Source: Thermoanaerobaculia bacterium
Lineage (GTDB): Bacteria; Acidobacteriota; Thermoanaerobaculia; Thermoanaerobaculales; Sulfomarinibacteraceae
NCBI GenBank assembly: GCA_027067575.1
Contig: JAMOVQ010000047.1
Location: forward strand, 1-52,483
DNA length: 52,483 nucleotides
Direction: 5' to 3'
Shown here: positions 7,188 through 14,222 of the stretch, piece after piece
Numbering within the stretch: the first letter of the stretch is position 1
How the letters are laid out: every line of letters begins with the position of its first letter
The notes under the pieces: generated by a model
Databases searched by the model: none
Seen by the model: the letters and a program-made list of their open reading frames with translations, nothing else
Told to the model about the DNA's origin: nothing
Program-made: the position numbers and the translations under genes

Positions 7188-9079
7188 GCCATGAGATTGA
7201 CACAAAGGGACACCACCCTCCGATGCAGGGAAGATGGAGGAGACACCCCCGACAGGCAGGGGACACTCTCCAAGAAGAGGATGCAAGGGATGAAAGGGAC
7301 ACTCTCCAAGAGATGCAAGGGACACACTTCCGGAGGGCGGTCCTCCACGCCGCGGTCCTCCTGATCCCCCTCATCCTCTGGATGTGGGTCGTTCCCCGGG
7401 CGGGGCGCGTCCAGTACAATGACTACTGGGGCGTCCTGGCCTCGGTGGTGGATCAGGGTGGGTTCACGACGGATCCCGTTCGGTGGCTGACGGTCAAGTC
7501 GAACGAGCACACCGTGGCGGTTCCCGCGCTGCTCTACGCCGCCAACGTGAGACTGACCCACGGTGACAACCGCGCACTCTCGGCGTGGGCGGTCCTCTGC
7601 ATGATGGTCACGGCCACGCTCGCCTGGCGTCTCGTCCCCGTGGGCGTTCGTGAGGCGCCGGGAACGGGAACGGCGCTCGCCGCCCTGACCGGGACGCTGG
7701 CCATGACCCCCGTGGCGGCCCACAACGTGGTCTACGGGTTCTCCGGAGCCATGTGGTTGAGCGCCAACGCGCTGTCCATCGCCGCGATCTCGCTCGCCTG
7801 GCAAGGGGTCCGCAAAGGGAGTGTCCCCTGGAGGCCGGGGATCGGCTGGGTCGTCGCGGCCTCGGCCGTGGGTCTCGCGGCCTCGCTGACGTACAGCACC
7901 GGTCTGGCGGTCTGGCCTGCGCTGGCCGTCGTGCTGCTCGCCGCAGGTGCTCCAGGGCGCTGGTTCCTGATTCCGGCACTTCCGGCCCTCGCGGACCTGG
8001 CGTTCGAGATGGCCACCTACGTGCGTCCTCCGTCGATCCCGCCGCCGGAGACGGGGAACCTGCCGTTGCTCGCCGGATACGTCGCCGTCTACATCGGACA
8101 CGTCCTGTGCCGCCCGCTCTGGCTGGCGGCGGCGGTCGGCGGAGGGGGGCTCGTCGCGGCGGCGGCTTTCGTACTGCGCCCACTGGGCGGGGCGGAACGG
8201 GGGAGACGGTTCCTCGCACCGTGGTACGGGATCGGTTGCTTCGCACTCGTCAACGCGGTCGTCACGGCGGTGGGACGGGCGAGCCTGGGGGGTGCCCGAT
8301 CGTCCCGCTACGCGACGCTGGCCGGCCTGTTCTGGCTCGCTCTGGTGGTCGTGTGGCTCACGGTACGGCGTGAACGGACGCGGCGGGCGGCGTGGCCCGT
8401 CGCCGTGATCGCGGTGCTCGTGGCCGCGACATGGGTCCGCGGCGCCCGGGAAGTTCGGCTGTACCTCGAACAAGCAGCGGAACAGCCCCTTGGTGCGCTC
8501 GCCTGGACCGCCGGGATCCGCGATGACGACGCGCTGCGGACGATCTGCCTCGTTCCGGACCAGCTGTGGCGTGTCCGGCCGCTGGCGATCCGGCTCCGGC
8601 ACGTTCCGTTCGACGGTCCCAGTCTGCCGGCCCCGGGGACACTCCCCGAACTCCAGGGGACACTCCCCAAGAGTCACGCACCAGGGACCGGGGACGGCCC
8701 CCTGGTGCGAGCAGCGGAAACGCCTGTGGCCCACACGCTCACGGTCTCGCGGACGGTGGGCGACATACTGGTCCTCGCTAGCGAACGGTGGCGGGACCTG
8801 TCCGGAGGGCGCCCTGCGCTGCTCCTGGACGGTTCGGGAGCGGTGGTGGGAGCTGTCGTCGGTCTCGGGAGGCTTCCGTGGCTGCCCGACCGTGTGAAGG
8901 GGTACGCCCTGCCCGCCGCTCGAGGCGAACGACGTCTGGCCGTTGCCGTGTCCGAGGGGGACGTGTGGAGGGTGGTGGGGAGTGCGGTCGTCAGCGGTGG
9001 CGGCGGTCGATCAGACGGCCCAGCAGACCGAAACGCGTGCGGGGGAGCTCCAGTCCCTCCGTCGGACCCTGCCGTGTAG
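7184..9079 (+). CDS. Polytopic membrane protein of the polysaccharide operon
   Basis: 631 aa from ATG 7184, which overlaps the sulfatase stop (ATGA). About ten hydrophobic segments occupy residues 47-430, followed by a C-terminal soluble region. The general look is that of GtrII-like or O-antigen membrane glycosyltransferases and ligases, but no diagnostic motif was recognised, so function is open. Residues 5-48 are encoded by four degenerate REP copies (repeated RDTLQE), so translation could instead begin at ATG 7313, just before the first membrane segment. More REPs are read in frame at 7816 (GSVP), 8635 and 8656 (GTLP). The last 89 bp overlap the convergent PIG-L gene. Confidence 0.7.
   Translation: MSHEIDTKGHHPPMQGRWRRHPRQAGDTLQEEDARDERDTLQEMQGTHFRRAVLHAAVLLIPLILWMWVVPRAGRVQYNDYWGVLASVVDQGGFTTDPVRWLTVKSNEHTVAVPALLYAANVRLTHGDNRALSAWAVLCMMVTATLAWRLVPVGVREAPGTGTALAALTGTLAMTPVAAHNVVYGFSGAMWLSANALSIAAISLAWQGVRKGSVPWRPGIGWVVAASAVGLAASLTYSTGLAVWPALAVVLLAAGAPGRWFLIPALPALADLAFEMATYVRPPSIPPPETGNLPLLAGYVAVYIGHVLCRPLWLAAAVGGGGLVAAAAFVLRPLGGAERGRRFLAPWYGIGCFALVNAVVTAVGRASLGGARSSRYATLAGLFWLALVVVWLTVRRERTRRAAWPVAVIAVLVAATWVRGAREVRLYLEQAAEQPLGALAWTAGIRDDDALRTICLVPDQLWRVRPLAIRLRHVPFDGPSLPAPGTLPELQGTLPKSHAPGTGDGPLVRAAETPVAHTLTVSRTVGDILVLASERWRDLSGGRPALLLDGSGAVVGAVVGLGRLPWLPDRVKGYALPAARGERRLAVAVSEGDVWRVVGSAVVSGGGGRSDGPADRNACGGAPVPPSDPAV
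7205..7331 (+). repeat. Degenerate REP cluster at the N-terminus of the membrane protein gene
   Basis: Decayed copies of the 13-bp palindrome: GGGGACACTCTCC at 7259-7271, GGGACACTCTCC at 7296-7307, GGGACACACTTCC at 7319-7331, and weaker forms near 7206-7222 and 7239-7250. They alternate with GATGCAAGG-like spacers. All are in frame with the gene starting at 7184. Confidence 0.75.
7816..7828 (-). repeat. Single inverted REP copy in coding sequence
   Basis: AGGGAGTGTCCCC, one mismatch from the reverse complement of the 13-mer. It is read as KGSVPW in the membrane protein, in a loop between hydrophobic segments. Confidence 0.75.
8635..8708 (+). repeat. Two exact REP copies plus a long hairpin inside coding sequence
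   Basis: Exact GGGGACACTCCCC at 8635-8647 and 8656-8668. They are followed by a perfect 9-bp inverted repeat, GCACCAGGG (8678-8686) with CCCTGGTGC (8700-8708). The region encodes a GTLPELQGTLPKS linker in the membrane protein. A similar REP-plus-CACCAGG arrangement occurs near 1334-1397. Confidence 0.88.
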
Positions 9080-9767
9080 CCCACCGAAGGGGCCCCATTC
9101 GGCGGATTTCTCCGGCCGTGAGGACGTGATATCCCTCGGCCCGTGAGACCTCCCGGCCCAGCGTCAGGGCCCGGATCGTCGCCGCGCATTCCAGGACGTC
9201 AAGGTAGGGGTGCGTCCCGAGCTGGGAAGTGAACGCCCGGGCAGCGTCAAGCACACGTTCCCATACCGAATCGATGGCCAGGAGAAGGTTCGGACGGAGC
9301 ATCGCGGAGACCTCGTAGGCGGCAATGGTCGTATCCGGGAGGATGACACTGGAGACCGCGAGGGAGGCCACGGCCAGCGCCACGGCGCGGTGGTCGGGGT
9401 GGATCTCGGCGGGCGAGGGCACGAGCAGAAGGTCCGGCCGGGAGCGTTCCAGTGCGTTGCGGATCGCATCGAGCAGAGCGGGAAGAGCGGGGTCGAGGCC
9501 CCGGTCGGAGAGCGCTCCGAACATGGGCTCGGGGGTCCCCAGCCTCCGGGCGGCCTCACGGGACTCTTCGCGCCGCGTGGCCGCGTCGCCCTGTGCTGCC
9601 CCGTCCGTCAGGACGAGGATCTCGATCCGGCGCCCTTCGCCGACCGCGTGGGCAAGAAAACCGCCGCACCCGAACACCTCGTCGTCGGGATGTGGTGCGA
9701 GAACGAGCACGGAATCGCCCTCGAGCCGGCCAGGGGCGTAGGGGACGAGCGCCTGTTCCGGGCGCAT
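8991..9767 (-). CDS. PIG-L family deacetylase
   Basis: 258 aa. The LmbE/PIG-L signature APHPDDE is at residues 24-30 (zinc ligands His26 and Asp29), and the second metal motif HPDHR is in the middle of the protein. Family members remove acetyl groups from GlcNAc-type substrates (GlcNAc-PI, mycothiol and bacillithiol precursors, sugar nucleotides). ATG 9767 lies 2 nt after the stop of the upstream kinase gene, so the two are probably co-transcribed. The 3' end overlaps the convergent membrane protein gene by 89 bp. With the glycosyltransferases next door, a role in modifying surface sugars is plausible but inferred. Confidence 0.85.
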   Translation of the reverse strand: MRPEQALVPYAPGRLEGDSVLVLAPHPDDEVFGCGGFLAHAVGEGRRIEILVLTDGAAQGDAATRREESREAARRLGTPEPMFGALSDRGLDPALPALLDAIRNALERSRPDLLLVPSPAEIHPDHRAVALAVASLAVSSVILPDTTIAAYEVSAMLRPNLLLAIDSVWERVLDAARAFTSQLGTHPYLDVLECAATIRALTLGREVSRAEGYHVLTAGEIRRMGPLRWATRQGPTEGLELPRTRFGLLGRLIDRRHR

Positions 9768-9769
9768 CC

Positions 9770-10339
9770 TCACGGTTGGAGCTCCCGGAGATCGAAGAGC
9801 GGTGGGGTGGGCTGAACCATCGGCTCGAGCACGGCGATGATGTCGTCGCACCAACGGTCGTGGCGACCCGGGTCGAGCCGCAGCGGCTCGAGCCCACGGG
9901 CCGCGAGCATCCCGTTCAGCAGGGCGTCGATCCGTTCCTGGAACCCGGGATCGACGGCGCGGACACCGTCGTAGGCGGGCCGGCGCCAGATCGGAACGGA
10001 GACGAGGAGATCGTAGGTCGGCATCCAGTGGTCCAGGATGTCCTCCCACATCCGGGAGGTTCCGGAGGCATGCACGAGGTAGCAGTAGTTGTCGAGCGCC
10101 GAGCGGTCGCACACGGCGAGCTCGTGGGTTGCCGTGGCCTCGATCTCCCACGCCATCTGGGTGTGGAGGATCCACTCCTGCGCCGCGGCGGAGGTCTCCC
10201 GGTTGATCGGCAATGGACAGCGGCGCGCGACCTCCCGCACCATCTCGACGTTGACGTCGAGCCGTTTCAGGCGGGCGGCGAGTTCGTAGCACAGAGTTGT
10301 CTTCCCGACCCCGTGGGTCCCGATCAGGGCGACCTTCAT
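9770..10339 (-). CDS. P-loop kinase/ATPase, AAA_28 (NadR-like) family
   Basis: 189 aa. The Walker A motif GTHGVGKTT is at residues 7-15, and CDRSALDN in mid-protein looks like the Walker B/base region. The overall pattern (VREVARRCPLPIN, WEDILDHW) matches AAA_28 kinases, a group that includes the ribosylnicotinamide kinase domain of NadR. The substrate cannot be read from sequence; a nucleoside-type substrate is likely. First gene of a two-gene unit with the PIG-L deacetylase. The start at 10339 fits a leaderless transcript: TACAAT ends 6 nt upstream with no ribosome-binding site. Confidence 0.75.
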   Translation of the reverse strand: MKVALIGTHGVGKTTLCYELAARLKRLDVNVEMVREVARRCPLPINRETSAAAQEWILHTQMAWEIEATATHELAVCDRSALDNYCYLVHASGTSRMWEDILDHWMPTYDLLVSVPIWRRPAYDGVRAVDPGFQERIDALLNGMLAARGLEPLRLDPGRHDRWCDDIIAVLEPMVQPTPPLFDLRELQP

Positions 10340-10345
10340 GCCCCG

Positions 10346-10351
10346 ATTGTA
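10346..10351 (-). promoter_or_regulatory. -10 box of a probable leaderless promoter (kinase/PIG-L unit)
   Basis: On the minus strand TACAAT is followed by CGGGGC and then the ATG, a 6-nt gap. No -35 consensus 17 bp upstream. Confidence 0.55.
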
Positions 10352-10367
10352 CCGCCGCCCGGCGGGA

Positions 10368-11078
10368 TCAGCGTCCTGCGGGCTTCCCCGTCGGTCTGAG
10401 TGAGGCGGGTAGGGAGGCGGCGGCCTCCAGCAGAAGCGCGTGCATCTCGGCGGCGTCCGCGGCCTCCGTCAGGCCGGAGAGCCGGGCCGGGTTGCGAACG
10501 ATCCACGCCAGTCTGGAGAGCCAGCGGAGGTGAAGCGCGTCGTTCCGCAGCGCGAGAAGGAAGAAGATATGCGTCCGCCCCATGTCCGGCGACCCGAAGA
10601 CCACACCGGCCTTCGATCGTCCCAGAGCGATGAACTGGGTCGGGAACTTATCCGGTGCGCGGCGCCGCGCGTGCATGAACGCCACGCCCTCCGGGACCGC
10701 CGTCGGCACCAGACGCTCGCGAGCGGCGAGGGCCGACTCGAACCACCCCCGGTCCCGCACAAGGCCAAGCTCCGTCACGTGCTCGACCATCTCGTGGATC
10801 ACGCCTTCGCGAGTGTCCGACGAGAGATCGGGCAGGATCGCTTCCGGCTTGAGGATCTCCTCCATCGGGGTATCGATCACCTGGCCGGTTGGGGCCGTCT
10901 TTGTCACGGTCTCCGTCGCCAGCGTATCGAGGTACTCGTCGAGGAGGGCACGGCGGAACCGCCACTGGCCACCGATCTTGACACCGGGGATCTGACCCTC
11001 GTGGGCCAGACGGACCAGGGTTCGCTCCGCGAGTTTGAGGTAATCGGCGGCTTCCTTGGCGGTCATGTACGATTCCAT
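10368..11078 (-). CDS. HTH (excisionase-type) protein fused to a PTS EIIA-Ntr-like domain
   Basis: 236 aa. Residues about 5-50 (TAKEAADYLKLAERTLVRLAHEGQIPG) form a MerR/excisionase-type DNA-binding helix-turn-helix. After a linker, residues about 75-225 resemble the PtsN/EIIA-fructose domain. His136 in GVAFMHARR occupies the position of the phospho-accepting histidine (GxAxPH), and a late HLRWLSRLAWIVRN motif matches the HLxxLxxLA helix. This suggests a DNA-binding protein whose state is set by PTS phosphorylation; that is inference. GGGAGGAAG lies upstream of ATG 11078. Transcribed alone, divergent from the RAYT. Confidence 0.78.
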   Translation of the reverse strand: MESYMTAKEAADYLKLAERTLVRLAHEGQIPGVKIGGQWRFRRALLDEYLDTLATETVTKTAPTGQVIDTPMEEILKPEAILPDLSSDTREGVIHEMVEHVTELGLVRDRGWFESALAARERLVPTAVPEGVAFMHARRRAPDKFPTQFIALGRSKAGVVFGSPDMGRTHIFFLLALRNDALHLRWLSRLAWIVRNPARLSGLTEAADAAEMHALLLEAAASLPASLRPTGKPAGR

Positions 11079-11120
11079 GCTCTTCCTCCCTCGACTCGGC
11101 CGGGAACGACCGTCATTGGC

Positions 11121-11149
11121 TGATTACTCCATTCCATGACCGATGTCAA
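11121..11149 (-). promoter_or_regulatory. Sigma-70-type promoter of the HTH-EIIA gene
   Basis: On the minus strand TTGACA (11149-11144), a 17-bp spacer, then TAATCA (11126-11121). The -35 is perfect; the -10 is weak. A leader of about 35 nt with a good ribosome-binding site follows. Confidence 0.6.
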
Positions 11150-11225
11150 GCAAACCTCTCCAAGGGACACTTTCCTTTCACCACTCACCACGTAGAGGGA
11201 CAGTCCCCAACGGTGTGCGGTGTGC

Positions 11226-11231
11226 TAGACT
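11226..11231 (+). promoter_or_regulatory. Possible -10 box of the RAYT gene
   Basis: TAGACT about 45 nt upstream of ATG 11277, immediately after the second upstream REP. No clear -35 box; the position 17 bp upstream falls in the REP. Confidence 0.35.
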
Positions 11232-11276
11232 GAGCGTGTCCCGTTCCGCGCAACGACGAGCGAAGGGAGCGCGTAC

Positions 11277-12218
11277 ATGGGACGTTTACCCCGACTGAAA
11301 TGTTCGAGTCACGATACGTGGTATCACCTGTACGCCCGTCTCGCGGGCAGGAAGGGTGAGTATCCGCTGGCCGATCCGCTACCAAGACGGCAGTTGATCG
11401 AGCTGATTCATCACTACGCGTCGATCTACTTCTGCGAGGTCGCGGCGTTCTGCGTCATGGGCAACCATTATCACCTCGTACTTCGCTTCGACGCAGAACG
11501 GGACGTGGACCGCAAGGAGCTCAGAGCTCGGGCGTATACGATGTATCGCGGCAAGCTAATGCGAGCCATCGTGGACGCCTGGGGGAAGGGGGAGTGGGAG
11601 CGGTACCGGCGACGGCTGTTCGACGTCTCGGAGTTCATGCGGAACGTACAGGGGATGTACGCCCGCTGGTACAATCGGACGTACGAGCGCCAAGGACGGC
11701 TGTGGGGAGACCGGTTCAAGTCGGTCCTGCTCGGGGATGAGCGGGCAGTGCTGGACTGCGTGCTGTACGTGGAGCTGAACCCGGTGCGGGCCGGGCTGGT
11801 GGAAAGGCCAGAGACGTTCGACGGCTCATCGGTGTTTCTACGGGAAGCTGGTGAAGACGGATGGCTGGTGCCGATTGAGCGGCTGATGCATCGGCAAGGA
11901 CGGAGCAGTGCGATGGTGGAGTTCCGGCAGCTGCTGTACCACCGGGGGGCTGTGCCGACCCGGGAGGGCCAGGCGAGAATCCCACAAAAGGTGCTCGAGC
12001 AGGAGACGGCGCGGGGGTTCCAGGCGAGAGGAGCATACCGGAAGCGGGTGGCGTACTGGGTGAACGGGGTGGTTGTGGGGACCGAGGGGTTCATCCGACA
12101 GCAGCTCGCGGCACTTCGGGAGGGGGGCATCTACAGGAGAAGACGGCATCCGATCCCACAGCTCGATGGAGTCCACTGGTCACTGAGGGCAGGGCGAGGG
12201 AAGCGGTTCCCGAGCTGA
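11277..12218 (+). CDS. REP-associated tyrosine transposase (RAYT, Y1/HUH superfamily)
   Basis: 313 aa. The HUH metal-binding pair is His64 and His66 in CVMGNHYHLVL. The likely catalytic tyrosine is Tyr128 in VQGMYARWYNRTY, followed by the family hallmarks GRLWGDRFKS and YVELNPVRAGLV. These are single-strand nucleases that bind and cleave REP hairpins. About 100 residues beyond the core form a C-terminal extension. ATG 11277 has AAGGGAG 8 nt upstream. No frameshift or internal stop is visible, so the gene looks intact. Flanking inverted REPs fit the GGGGACACTCCCC family found across the window, so it is the likely mobilising enzyme. Confidence 0.92.
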   Translation: MGRLPRLKCSSHDTWYHLYARLAGRKGEYPLADPLPRRQLIELIHHYASIYFCEVAAFCVMGNHYHLVLRFDAERDVDRKELRARAYTMYRGKLMRAIVDAWGKGEWERYRRRLFDVSEFMRNVQGMYARWYNRTYERQGRLWGDRFKSVLLGDERAVLDCVLYVELNPVRAGLVERPETFDGSSVFLREAGEDGWLVPIERLMHRQGRSSAMVEFRQLLYHRGAVPTREGQARIPQKVLEQETARGFQARGAYRKRVAYWVNGVVVGTEGFIRQQLAALREGGIYRRRRHPIPQLDGVHWSLRAGRGKRFPS

Positions 12219-12343
12219 ACGGCACGCGTCGCGACAATTTCGAGAAGGAAGACGGCGGGCCGACATGGGGGCCGATGTGGATTCGTGCGTTCGGATTGGA
12301 GGTTGTTCGGTCGGATCGGATCCGAAGTGGTTCCCAGAGGCCA

Positions 12344-12365
12344 CGGCAACTCGTTGGCGTTGCCG
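12344..12365 (+). repeat. 7-bp inverted repeat downstream of the RAYT gene
   Basis: CGGCAAC (12344-12350) and GTTGCCG (12359-12365) with an 8-nt loop. No T-run follows, so it is not a classic terminator. It lies in the 286-bp gap between the RAYT and the protease gene. The rest of that gap holds only the two inverted REPs and a -10 box. Confidence 0.45.
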
Positions 12366-12393
12366 GATGGTATGACATGAGGCAGAGTGTTCT

Positions 12394-12444
12394 GGGGAGT
12401 GTCCCATTTCATCGTCATCTCGTGGCATCGTGGGGAGTGTCCCC
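12394..12444 (-). repeat. Two inverted REP copies between the RAYT and protease genes
   Basis: 12394-12406 (one mismatch) and 12432-12444 (exact), both as GGGGAGTGTCCCC, opposite in orientation to the pair upstream of the RAYT. They are separated by 25 bp of spacer and share the following CATTTCA sequence. Confidence 0.88.
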
Positions 12445-12464
12445 ATTTCAGGCCTGGGAGCTGG

Positions 12465-12470
12465 TAGAAT
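12465..12470 (+). promoter_or_regulatory. -10 box of the trypsin-like protease gene
   Basis: TAGAAT 34 nt upstream of ATG 12505. A -35 at the expected spacing would fall at the edge of the downstream REP copy, and no consensus is visible there. Confidence 0.4.
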
Positions 12471-12504
12471 CGAGCACAGCGTGACCCTCGGAGGTACGGT
12501 TCGG

Positions 12505-14175
12505 ATGGTGCGCACTCTGCGAATGGTGTACGGCGTTGTTCTCGTTCTTGCGTGCATTCCAAGTTTCCTTGGTGCGGATGACGGTGGGCCGACCCTTCCC
12601 CGGGAGACGCTCGACCGGGTGATCCATGCGACGGTCTTCGTCAAGACACGGCGTGTCTTCCAGCGTCAGGAGTTCCCCGCGTCCGGGAGCGGCGTGTTCA
12701 TCTCCCCCGACGGGTACGTCCTGACGAACTGGCACGTGATCGCGGACCAGTTCTCGGGCTGGATCTGGGGCAAGGAGCACGAGATCACGAGCAAGGTTCT
12801 CAGCCTCTCCGTCGTGGTGGACAGCGGAACGACGCAGGAGAAGGAGATCCCGGCGGTGGTGGTCGCCCGGAACCGGAAGCTCGACCTCGCGCTGCTGCGG
12901 ACCGGCTACCATCCGAAGGCCTGGGTCGACCTGTCGACCGTGCCGGACGTCAGCCTCGCCCAGAGGATCTGGATCGTCGGGTTCCCCTACGGGCAGATGC
13001 TCTCCAGCTTCAAGGATCCGGACACGCTGGAGCCCAAGGCGAACCCCGAGGTCAGCATCGCCTCGGGAATGGTCACGTCGATCCGGCACGACAAGAAGGG
13101 CGACATCGCGGCGATCCAGATCGACGCGCCCGTGAACCCTGGCAACTCCGGTGGTCCGATGCTCGACGAGAAGGGCCGGGTCGTCGGGATCGTGTTCGCG
13201 AAGTGGACGAAGGGGGAAGGGCTCGGACTGGCGGTTCCCCCGGAACACATCCGGCGTTTTCTCTCGGATCAGCTCCTGAAGGTCCGCTTCAGGCCCGTGT
13301 CGGTCGGGGAGCCGCCCTCGCCGATCCACATCTCGATCGTCCCGCTCCTTGCCTCGAAGAAGCCGGTCGGTGGTACGGCCACGCTCCGCGGGGCCGACAT
13401 CCCGAACACGACGGCGCAGTTCACGGAGGCCGGCGATGGAGTCGAGGTGACGATCCCGTTTCCGGAGAGGATCGTTGGCACTGAGACTCCGGATCACTAC
13501 ATCGTGGTGGTGGAACTCGTCGATGCGGGCGGGATGCGGATCTTCCGGAAACGGTACCGTCTCAAGCATGTCGAGACGGCGGTGGGTCTCGTCCGGAGCG
13601 AACGGGACCCGGGATCGATGATGGAGGATCGCCGCCTCTTCGGTAACGACATGGAGATCAGGGACTACCTGAAGAGCCGGAAGGCGGCCGGGGAGTCTCC
13701 GAACTCGCTTTCCGGCATGGCGAAGAAGCTGAAACTCCGGAAGACCGAAGGCGGCTCGATCGTGATCGACAACAACTCGGTCCGCCGGATCGCCGCATTC
13801 ATTCCGGATCCCGAGGCGTACACGGCGCTGGAGAAGGAGGAGTGGAGGACGCTGTGCGAGGACTACGACAGCACGCTCTACCGGATCCGAAAACTCGAGA
13901 AGCGCATCGAAGAGCTGAAGAACGCCAGGGAGGTCACCGACAGCGTGTACGGCACGCTGGTCTACATCTACGTTCCATGGAGCAACGAGCGGATCTCCTC
14001 ATCTCAGAAGAAGAAGCTGATCGACCAGCACCGGCAGGAGATCACCAAGGCCCGGAGACACCTCGAGAGGCTCGGTCAGTTCATCGGCCGGGTGAATCTC
14101 GTACGCTGTCCGGCCGGAAAGTGGTATCGAGCGGTGGAGAGTCCCTGCGGGTATCCGGTCCTTCCGAGGGAATGA
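12505..14175 (+). CDS. Secreted trypsin-like (HtrA-type) serine protease
   Basis: 556 aa from ATG 12505, with GGAGG about 10 nt upstream. An upstream in-frame start would translate through a REP and is unlikely. The N-terminal 23 residues form a signal peptide (MVYGVVLVLACIPSFLGA). The protease domain (about 30-260) carries a full catalytic triad: His77 in TNWHVIAD, Asp127 in KLDLALLR and Ser215 in PGNSGGP. No PDZ domain follows. Instead there is a beta-rich segment and a charged C-terminal coiled coil (about 445-535). The likely role is periplasmic or extracellular protein quality control. It is a single gene between the RAYT unit and the convergent imuB. Confidence 0.86.
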   Translation: MVRTLRMVYGVVLVLACIPSFLGADDGGPTLPRETLDRVIHATVFVKTRRVFQRQEFPASGSGVFISPDGYVLTNWHVIADQFSGWIWGKEHEITSKVLSLSVVVDSGTTQEKEIPAVVVARNRKLDLALLRTGYHPKAWVDLSTVPDVSLAQRIWIVGFPYGQMLSSFKDPDTLEPKANPEVSIASGMVTSIRHDKKGDIAAIQIDAPVNPGNSGGPMLDEKGRVVGIVFAKWTKGEGLGLAVPPEHIRRFLSDQLLKVRFRPVSVGEPPSPIHISIVPLLASKKPVGGTATLRGADIPNTTAQFTEAGDGVEVTIPFPERIVGTETPDHYIVVVELVDAGGMRIFRKRYRLKHVETAVGLVRSERDPGSMMEDRRLFGNDMEIRDYLKSRKAAGESPNSLSGMAKKLKLRKTEGGSIVIDNNSVRRIAAFIPDPEAYTALEKEEWRTLCEDYDSTLYRIRKLEKRIEELKNAREVTDSVYGTLVYIYVPWSNERISSSQKKKLIDQHRQEITKARRHLERLGQFIGRVNLVRCPAGKWYRAVESPCGYPVLPRE

Positions 14176-14193
14176 CCGGGGGCGGACCGGTCA
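14173..14193 (+). terminator. Inverted repeat at the convergent junction of protease and imuB
   Basis: TGACCGG (14173-14179) and CCGGTCA (14187-14193), a 7-bp stem that includes the protease stop codon. A second weak stem, CACC/GGTG, follows near 14209. No T-run, so termination is inferred from position between convergent genes. Confidence 0.4.
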
Positions 14194-14222
14194 CAAGGGC
14201 CTGACGGCACCGGCCGGGTGGT

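Larger units (their letters stand above)
11162..12444 (+). mobile_element. RAYT with flanking inverted REP palindromes (REPtron-like unit)
   Basis: Two forward copies lie upstream of the transposase gene: AAGGGACACTTTCC at 11162-11175 and AGGGACAGTCCCC at 11196-11208. Two reverse-orientation copies lie downstream: GGGGAGTGTCCCA at 12394-12406 and an exact GGGGAGTGTCCCC at 12432-12444. REP and inverted REP flanking a Y1 transposase gene is the known architecture of REP/RAYT units. The boundaries given are those of the outermost REPs; no target-site duplication was found by eye. Confidence 0.75.

Noticed and set aside
3888-7325. 1145-aa open frame on the minus strand
   Set aside because: Crosses two well-supported plus-strand genes with clear motifs; low-complexity shadow ORF.
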